Shown piece by piece: positions 12,423 to 17,364 of a stretch of 17,364 bases of DNA. Position 1 is the stretch's first letter, and the number at the start of each line of letters is the position of its first letter. The notes below the pieces were generated by a model. That model saw only the letters and a list, made by a program, of their open reading frames with translations. It was not told where the DNA came from and made no database searches. The position numbers were made by a program, and so were the translations under genes. The DNA is from JAHFLF01 sp964560145 (GTDB lineage Bacteria > Patescibacteriota > Minisyncoccia > UBA6257 > 1-14-0-10-44-23): the NCBI GenBank assembly GCA_964560145.1, contig CAZLKS010000015.1, positions 1 through 17,364 on the forward strand, written 5' to 3'.

Positions 12423-13733
12423 TTAAACCTCCTGAAGTGCTGCAACAGCTTTAGCAAGACCCACCGAATGGGAAGCCTTTATAAGAACAAGATCTCCTTC
12501 TTTAATGACATCGCGCAGCTGTGGCAAGACCTCCTCTACCTTTTGCACATGCACCACATTCTTTTTTGAAAATCGATATTTCAGAGCCAACTCCGCATAT
12601 GTCTTTGACTCAGGCCCCACAGCAATAAGCACATCAAACGTTTTACCAGCCAACTCACCAATCTCGCGATGCGCCTGCTTACTCCATTCGCCGAGCTCCT
12701 TCATGTCGCCAATGATTGCCACCTTTCGCTTGGCCTTAATTGCTGCCACGGTTTCAATGGCGCTCCGAAGTGAGAGTGGCGAGGCATTGTAACTATCGTC
12801 AATGATTGTTGAACGATGAATACCTGCCAAAAATCGCATACGCTGATTCGGGACTTGATGATAAGTCAAAGCTTCAGCTATCTGTACTAAATTCAAGTTG
12901 AAGGCCATTCCAACCGCAGCAGCAGCGGCGGCGGCATAGGCCTGTGTTCGGCCGAGCGTACCACTCATGCGGACGGGCACAAAAGACTTGTCGTATCCGA
13001 GCTTGAAGGTGATGCCGATTGGGCGCAAGATACCATCAATCATCTCGAGCTTATTTTCAAAATCGATGACTCGAACGTCGCACTGCTCACCAAATCCGAA
13101 CGTTATCGGCGTAGCTCGCGTCTTCTCTTCACAGCGAGCGACCCGCTCTTCGTCGCCATTTAATACGGCGAGGCCAGACGCTGCTAGCGCCTCAATAACT
13201 CGCCCCTTTTCACGCAACACCGCCTCAGGCGAATCATAAAACTCAACATGAACCGGGATATCCCCAACAGCCGTTAAAACGCCAATGTGCGGTTTTGCAA
13301 TTTCCAAAAGATACTTAATATCACCGGGCTTATCAGCGGCATACTCAAGCACCAACACCTCTGGGTATCCACCAAAGAAATGAACGAGTCGATGTGGTAA
13401 CAAAAGCCGCAACATGGCTCCACAAATAGCTCGTGCAAAGAAGACTGCTTTGCTAAACCGCGAAGCACGGCAGGTATCGCGGGCAATAACCTGCAAATCA
13501 CTATGCGTCCATTCACCCAGAATGGTCAGCGGCAATCCGAGCTCACCATTAAAGTTTCCGACATTGCGCCGTGTCTTCCGAAAAGCGCTCAGCACAGAAA
13601 ACACCGCCTCTTTGGTCGAACTCTTGCCGACGCTACCCGTTACGGCTACTACCGTAGGTTTAAATTTTGCCAGCGTGCGAATCGCGAGTGAGTTGAGGGT
13701 TTTAGAGAGTTGTTCAATCAAAAATTTCTTCAT
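12423..13733 (-). CDS. murF: MurF-type ligase lacking the usual N-terminal domain
   Basis: MurF adds D-Ala-D-Ala to UDP-MurNAc-tripeptide in peptidoglycan synthesis. The 436-residue protein has the Mur ligase P-loop TGSVGKSSTKE (residues 32-42). LNGDEERVARC lies in the central domain and SGTLGRTQAYAAAAAAAVG at the domain junction (257-275). The C-terminal domain has IDDSYNASPLSL (311-322) and AIIGDMKELGEW (339-350), which are MurF hallmarks. The P-loop begins at about residue 32, whereas typical MurF has it near 110, so the N-terminal UDP-binding domain is missing. Residues 85-125 carry a hydrophobic stretch (SKAVFFARAICGAMLRLLLP). It could instead be a MurF-like amide ligase with another substrate, but its place after ftsI supports MurF. 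It lies 24 bases downstream of the ftsI stop. Confidence 0.9.
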   Translation of the reverse strand: MKKFLIEQLSKTLNSLAIRTLAKFKPTVVAVTGSVGKSSTKEAVFSVLSAFRKTRRNVGNFNGELGLPLTILGEWTHSDLQVIARDTCRASRFSKAVFFARAICGAMLRLLLPHRLVHFFGGYPEVLVLEYAADKPGDIKYLLEIAKPHIGVLTAVGDIPVHVEFYDSPEAVLREKGRVIEALAASGLAVLNGDEERVARCEEKTRATPITFGFGEQCDVRVIDFENKLEMIDGILRPIGITFKLGYDKSFVPVRMSGTLGRTQAYAAAAAAAVGMAFNLNLVQIAEALTYHQVPNQRMRFLAGIHRSTIIDDSYNASPLSLRSAIETVAAIKAKRKVAIIGDMKELGEWSKQAHREIGELAGKTFDVLIAVGPESKTYAELALKYRFSKKNVVHVQKVEEVLPQLRDVIKEGDLVLIKASHSVGLAKAVAALQEV

Positions 13734-13757
13734 AAGAGGGTCGCCCGAAAAGTAGTA

Positions 13758-15392
13758 TTAGTTAGTGTCGTCTGGAGGTACATTGTAATAGTTTAAAAGG
13801 AATTGTGCTAATTCATGAAAAGCAGGAACCACCGTTGTACCAGCAAGCGGTGCATTCTCTGGTTCATCCAGCTTGATAAGCACCGTAAACCGCGGATTAT
13901 AAGCAGGCGCAAAACCAACGTAGGTGTTAATTACTTTATCGGTATATCCACCATTTTGAAAGTCCGGCCGAAATGCCGTTCCTGTTTTGCCAGCAATTCG
14001 ATAATGCGGGATAGCAGCAATCTTCGCTTTACGCACCGCCGAAATCATCATGTCAGTCACCTCGCGCGCAGCCTTCTCACTAATAACCCTACTCTCGCGA
14101 GTCTTCGCGCCGGTTTTTGTAATGAAGGCACTGCGCAGCACTCCGCCATTCGCAATCGCCGAAATTGAAGTAATGAGTCGAATCGGAGTGAGCGCAACGC
14201 CCTGACCATACGATGCAGTTGCAAAGTTAATGTCGCGCGGGTACTTTTCGAGCGGCGTCAACCGACCAGATTGCTCGCCCGGCAGGTCGACATCGGTCAG
14301 CTCCTTAATTCCAAACTTCAACAAATAATTATAGAACGTTTTATGTCCGGTCTTCTTTTCGGCAAATACAGTCCCCGTGTTAATTGATTGCTCAATGACA
14401 TTCGTCATCGTCAACTCGCCGTGTGCTTTGAGGTCCCAGTTCTTAATTGTTTTGCCGTCAGCAGTAAAGTATCCCGGATCATAGAATGTCGTACTTGGCG
14501 TAACGGCACCGCTATCAAGAGCAATCGCCATCGTTATCGGTTTGAACACTGAACCAGGCTCATAAAGCCCCTGCACTGCTGGATTCATAAAACTTGCAAG
14601 AGCGCTTTTACTATACTCATTCGGATTAAACGTCGGAGCATTCGTAAGTGCCAGAATTGCACCGGTTGCCGGGTCTTGCACGATAATCGAACCACCAATC
14701 GCTTTATACTGCGCAATTAATCCTTGTAATATTTCTTCAGCACGCGCCTGAATATTCTGGTCGATAGTCAAAACGATGTCCTGCCCAGCGACGCCGGGAG
14801 TAAACACACCTTTCTCATCAAAATTTCCTGGCTTCCCAGAAAGCAATTCATTGTATTTCGCCTCAATACCATACTGACCAGTGGGCACATTTTCTTCATC
14901 ACCCTGACTCACAAAGCCGAGCACCTGTGCGGCTAACGTACCGAAGGGATAATACCGACCGCGTTCTCCCGTCACATGCAAGCCTTGGATACCAGCGGTC
15001 TGTACGGCTTGAATCTGTTCCTCAGTCGCCTTGTAAACGAGCGCTTCATATTTATCACCCTTCTTAGACAGTTTTTTAGTGAGTGAATTAACATCCAGCG
15101 ACAAGAGTTCAGCAATCTGACTTGCCGCCTCGCTCACATCATCGAACTCAGCCGGAACTGCATAAATAACCTGATACTCTTTACCAAGAGCAGCTGGAAT
15201 CTTCGAATTATCTTTATCAGTTATAAAGATGCCGCCGCGCGGAGCAACGAGCACGCCACCGAAAGCCTGCTGAGCCTGTGCTCTTTGTGCATACTTTTCA
15301 CCTTGCTCAATCTGTATCCCGTAAAGGGCATAGATTACAAAAAGAAACGCCAGAATTGCGCCACCGATGATAATCGAAAAACGGATTTTCAT
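13758..15392 (-). CDS. ftsI: Class B penicillin-binding protein (FtsI/PBP2 family)
   Basis: This is a membrane-anchored D,D-transpeptidase that cross-links septal peptidoglycan. The 544-residue protein has an N-terminal membrane helix (about 5-26) and a pedestal domain (about 30-200, with the family's GRYYPFGTLAAQVLGF). The transpeptidase domain carries all three active-site motifs: SVFK (Ser281, Lys284), SIN (336-338) and KTGT (469-472). Length is typical for a short FtsI, and no PASTA domains are present. Its ATG overlaps the stop of the ftsL-like gene by 4 bases (ATGA), so translation is coupled. It belongs to the dcw cluster with rsmH and murF. Confidence 0.95.
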   Translation of the reverse strand: MKIRFSIIIGGAILAFLFVIYALYGIQIEQGEKYAQRAQAQQAFGGVLVAPRGGIFITDKDNSKIPAALGKEYQVIYAVPAEFDDVSEAASQIAELLSLDVNSLTKKLSKKGDKYEALVYKATEEQIQAVQTAGIQGLHVTGERGRYYPFGTLAAQVLGFVSQGDEENVPTGQYGIEAKYNELLSGKPGNFDEKGVFTPGVAGQDIVLTIDQNIQARAEEILQGLIAQYKAIGGSIIVQDPATGAILALTNAPTFNPNEYSKSALASFMNPAVQGLYEPGSVFKPITMAIALDSGAVTPSTTFYDPGYFTADGKTIKNWDLKAHGELTMTNVIEQSINTGTVFAEKKTGHKTFYNYLLKFGIKELTDVDLPGEQSGRLTPLEKYPRDINFATASYGQGVALTPIRLITSISAIANGGVLRSAFITKTGAKTRESRVISEKAAREVTDMMISAVRKAKIAAIPHYRIAGKTGTAFRPDFQNGGYTDKVINTYVGFAPAYNPRFTVLIKLDEPENAPLAGTTVVPAFHELAQFLLNYYNVPPDDTN

Positions 15393-15724
15393 GGTTTAAG
15401 AGAAACTGCCGAAGTATCCTGCGTCACCGTGCCATCAGAACGAAACGTTAAATACGAAGGTGTATTATCACGAACGAGTCCAAGTCGCTCACCTGTTGTA
15501 ACTAAGCTCCGTGTGTCGAGAACCGCATAATAAGAATTCTTCAGGTCAGCATTTTTAAGCTTTAGTTCCTCAACGGCCTTTTCCTGCCGTACCGTAAGTC
15601 GTTTCAAAGAAGCGGTCTGGTTATAAACAACAATCGTCAGTGTGCCAAGCACAAAAAGACCAACGAGTAACCAGCGCATAACATACGTTAACTGTTGATC
15701 ACTATTTTTAGATTGTACGGTCAT
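15389..15724 (-). CDS. FtsL-like division protein
   Basis: A small bitopic protein of 111 residues with a short cytoplasmic N-terminus and one membrane helix (about 16-34). A coiled-coil-like stretch follows (about 37-67, SLKRLTVRQEKAVEELKLKN). Then comes RSLVTTGERLGLV, which resembles the A..LGM-type segment of FtsL. FtsL joins FtsB and FtsQ at the septum and activates FtsW/FtsI. Sequence is poorly conserved in this family, so the call rests on topology and on position between rsmH and ftsI. It starts 21 bases after the rsmH stop and overlaps ftsI by 4 bases. Confidence 0.8.
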   Translation of the reverse strand: MTVQSKNSDQQLTYVMRWLLVGLFVLGTLTIVVYNQTASLKRLTVRQEKAVEELKLKNADLKNSYYAVLDTRSLVTTGERLGLVRDNTPSYLTFRSDGTVTQDTSAVSLKP

Positions 15725-15745
15725 AGCAAGTAATAGATAATCGAA

Positions 15746-16757
15746 CTAAGGCATATACAAAACTCTGAGCTTGGCGGATCGAGAACGAGGATTAATCACC
15801 ATCTCATCCTCAGTTGCAACAATCGGTTTCTTCACGCCCGCTGCCGCAGCAGCAGACTTGTCTGCCGGCGAGGCAGACCTGTCTNNNNNNNNNNNNNNNN
15901 NNNNNNNNNNNNNNNNNNNNNNNNNNNNNNNNNNNNNNNNNNNNNNNNNNNNNNNNNNNNNNNNNNNNNNNNNNNNNNNNNNNNTACTGTCTGAAATAAT
16001 TTTTAACGATTCTATCCTCAAGTGAATGAAACGAAATGATTGCAACGCGGCCGCCGCTACGAACGATGTGCGGCAACTGCTCGAGGAGCGTCTCGAGATG
16101 ACGCAATTCGCCATTGGCGTAAATACGTAACGCCTGAAACGTTCGCGTCGCCGGATGCAAACGACCATGCTCATATCCCGCCGGCACCGCCGCCTTAATA
16201 GCAGTAACGAGCTGGCCCGTGGTTGCAATCCCCTCAGCTTTCGCCATACGCGATATACTGTCTGCTATCTGCTGTGCATAGCGCTCTTCGCCATACTCAC
16301 GAATAATCGTTGCTAAATCACTCACCGAAAGCTCAGCAAGCAATTGTGCAACCGAAGGAGTTTCGTCGTCATAAGTCATAAGGAGTGGCTCATCGGCCGT
16401 GAAACTAAATCCACGTCCAACAAGTTCACCGCCAGTGATTTGTTCTGACGAAAATCCCAGGTCGAGTAATAATCCGTCGGCTTTGGGAAGATGATGACGA
16501 TTCAGAATCGCTGGTAAAGTGGCATAACTGCCCGCCTCAACAACCAATCGAACTGTCTGATCGACACCATCCGCTTTAAACCGATAAGCAGCACGCGGGT
16601 CCCTATCGACCGCCAATAACGTACCGCCGGGTGTTATTCGTTTGAGTATCTCTCGCGCGTGGCCTCCGGCACCAAGCGTTCCATCAATATGAAATTCGCC
16701 CGGTTTCGGATTGAGCGCAGTCAAACATTCTTGTAAAAGTACTGGGATGTGAGCCAT
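15746..16757 (-). CDS. rsmH: 16S rRNA m4C1402 methyltransferase RsmH (MraW), interrupted by gap
   Basis: RsmH methylates N4 of C1402 in the ribosomal P site using SAM. The N-terminal 257 residues (16757 down to 15985) start MAHIPVLLQECL. They contain the SAM motif DGTLGAGGHA (25-34), GLLLDLGFSS, RTFQALRIYANGEL and SFHSLEDRIVKNYFRQ. After the gap the correct frame gives KKPIVATEDE, NPRSRSAKLRVLYMP and the TAG at 15746-15748. The direct reading through the N run ends out of frame, an artefact of the placeholder length. Just upstream of KKPI the gene carries an in-frame palindrome translated as DRSASPADKS plus an Ala run, where other RsmH proteins have a variable loop. The gene follows mraZ by 90 bases, the standard dcw order. 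Confidence 0.95.
15854..15884. repeat. Palindrome inside rsmH at the gap edge
   Basis: GTCTGCC (15860-15866), GGCGA, GGCAGAC (15872-15878), flanked by AGAC (15854-15857) and GTCT (15881-15884), making a longer interrupted stem. It stays in frame in rsmH. CTGTCTG words occur on both sides of the N run (the left copy cut by the gap), so more copies probably caused the assembly break. Confidence 0.7.
15885..15984. other. Scaffold gap (100 N) inside rsmH
   Basis: Placeholder of exactly 100 N. The two visible parts of RsmH already add up to about 302 codons, near the full family length, so little unique coding sequence should be missing. The content is probably repeat copies. Confidence 0.9.
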
Positions 16758-16771
16758 AACTTTTGACTAAT

Positions 16772-16828
16772 GACTCACAACCAACGACTCAAGGTGGAGA
16801 GGCACTCTTAAGTTGTTAGTTGTAAGTC
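16772..16828. repeat. Hairpin of degenerate 7-base words, mraZ-rsmH spacer
   Basis: The arms are 16772-16793 and 16807-16828, 22 bases each with a 13-base loop. In the minus-strand transcript 18 pairs are Watson-Crick, three of the four exceptions are G-U wobbles and one is A-C. The right side also reads as tandem heptamers AGTTGTT, AGTTGTA, AGTCGTA, GGTTGTA (16811-16838). It ends 14 bases before the rsmH ATG and lies in the mraZ-rsmH mRNA. Confidence 0.75.
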
Positions 16829-16847
16829 GTAGGTTGTACAGTATGTA

Positions 16848-17279
16848 TTAAATTCCTAACTCACCTAATCGCTCTGCAATCCCCTCCGAATCCGCCTCCG
16901 TCTTCGCCTTGTACGCCGTCCAAGCATCCTCGTCCCAGACCTCAAGACGACTGTACACACCGGCAACTACCGCCTGCTTTTTAAGACCCGCATAGGTACG
17001 CAAATACTCCGGAATCAAAACACGACCCTGTGCATCGAATTCCACTTCAACTGCGCCAGCAAGCATCAAACGCTGAAAAGCACGAGCATTCGCGTTGGTC
17101 ATCGGCAATGCTTTTATCTTTCCCGCCATCGCCTCCCACTCTGACTGTGTAAACACATACAAACACCGGTCGAGACCACGCGTGATAACCGCAGCGTGAG
17201 AAAGTTCCGGACGAAATTTCGCCGGCACTGCCATACGGCCCTTCTCATCAACTGTGTGTTTGTATTCTCCGATGAACAT
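16848..17279 (-). CDS. mraZ: MraZ, transcriptional regulator of the dcw cluster
   Basis: MraZ is an AbrB-fold DNA-binding protein that binds its own promoter region and represses the division/cell-wall operon. The 143-residue product has the normal length and both repeats. The first begins MFIGEYKHTVDEKGRMAVPAKFR, split here as GEYKHTVDEKGRM then AVPAKFR. The second is VEVEFDAQGRVLIPEYLR. It is the first gene of the cluster, upstream of rsmH. AAGGA lies only two bases before the ATG at 17279, too close to be a normal Shine-Dalgarno. No TGGG-type MraZ boxes are visible in the 85 bases upstream that remain in the window; that stretch (17280-17364) holds nothing else I can assign. Confidence 0.97.
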   Translation of the reverse strand: MFIGEYKHTVDEKGRMAVPAKFRPELSHAAVITRGLDRCLYVFTQSEWEAMAGKIKALPMTNANARAFQRLMLAGAVEVEFDAQGRVLIPEYLRTYAGLKKQAVVAGVYSRLEVWDEDAWTAYKAKTEADSEGIAERLGELGI

Positions 17280-17364
17280 GTTCCTTGTTTTTTAAAATAC
17301 GGAATGAGGTCGGATAACTTCTAAAAGAAGCTGCTGGCTAGCGAGGTACGTCACAGGGCGACGG

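Noticed and set aside
15810..15884. Alternative RsmH C-terminus with a Cys-rich end (VCLAGRQVCCCGSG)
   Set aside because: It arises only from reading straight through the 100-N placeholder. The other frame gives the conserved NPRSRSAKLRV end of RsmH.
17280..17364. Possible structural RNA or MraZ boxes upstream of mraZ
   Set aside because: Only a 5-bp hairpin (CTTCT/AGAAG) is visible. No RNase P, tmRNA or repeated TGGG motif could be recognised in the 85 bases.
1..17364. CRISPR array or defence system
   Set aside because: No regularly spaced identical repeats with unique spacers and no cas, toxin-antitoxin or restriction genes were seen.

Overview
The window looks like a draft-assembly piece of a small-genome bacterium, most likely of the Candidate Phyla Radiation (Patescibacteria, Parcubacteria-like). 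This is inference. It rests on (i) almost no Shine-Dalgarno sequences and -10 boxes that sit almost against the start codons, (ii) a MurF that lacks the usual N-terminal domain, (iii) a CorA-like protein without the GMN motif, (iv) fibre-like secreted proteins and (v) many short degenerate intergenic repeats. Five runs of exactly 100 N (2452-2551, 8226-8325, 10889-10988, 12288-12387, 15885-15984) are scaffold placeholders, not measured distances. At least dnaK and cysS have lost far more coding sequence than 100 bases.

Layout. 1-3126 (minus): a chaperone cluster, grpE - dnaK (5' part lost in a gap) - a polytopic membrane protein of unknown function - dnaJ (only the first 20 codons). 3178-3720 (minus): a small type I signal peptidase. 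3783-4883 (plus): a self-contained, GC-rich transcription unit with promoter, large 5'-UTR hairpin, strong Shine-Dalgarno, a secreted protein of unknown function and a strong terminator. It is unlike everything around it and is a candidate for recent acquisition. 4902-6605 (minus): two tandem secreted paralogues sharing a six-cysteine module; one has a long proline-rich insert and the other a fibre-like N-terminal part. 6678-10889 (plus): corA-like, cysS (gapped), dnaB, recR. 11034-12214 (minus): a small acidic protein, rplU (bL21) and a 3-TM protein. 12241-12403 (plus): a promoter, a gap and what looks like the 3' end of a tRNA. 12423-17279 (minus): a division and cell wall (dcw) cluster, mraZ - rsmH (gapped) - ftsL-like - ftsI/pbp2 - murF.

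How the genes work together. GrpE, DnaK and DnaJ form the Hsp70 cycle. MraZ, RsmH, FtsL-like, the class B PBP and MurF are the usual division/peptidoglycan set. DnaB and RecR serve replication and recombinational repair. The signal peptidase could process the three secreted proteins encoded next to it, but that link is only positional.

The most unusual material is (a) the paired six-cysteine secreted proteins, (b) the GC-rich single-gene unit with its structured leader, and (c) a recurring intergenic architecture in which degenerate 7- or 8-base words are repeated in tandem on both arms of an inverted repeat, with a different word at each of four loci. A separate palindrome is translated in frame inside rsmH at the edge of an assembly gap.
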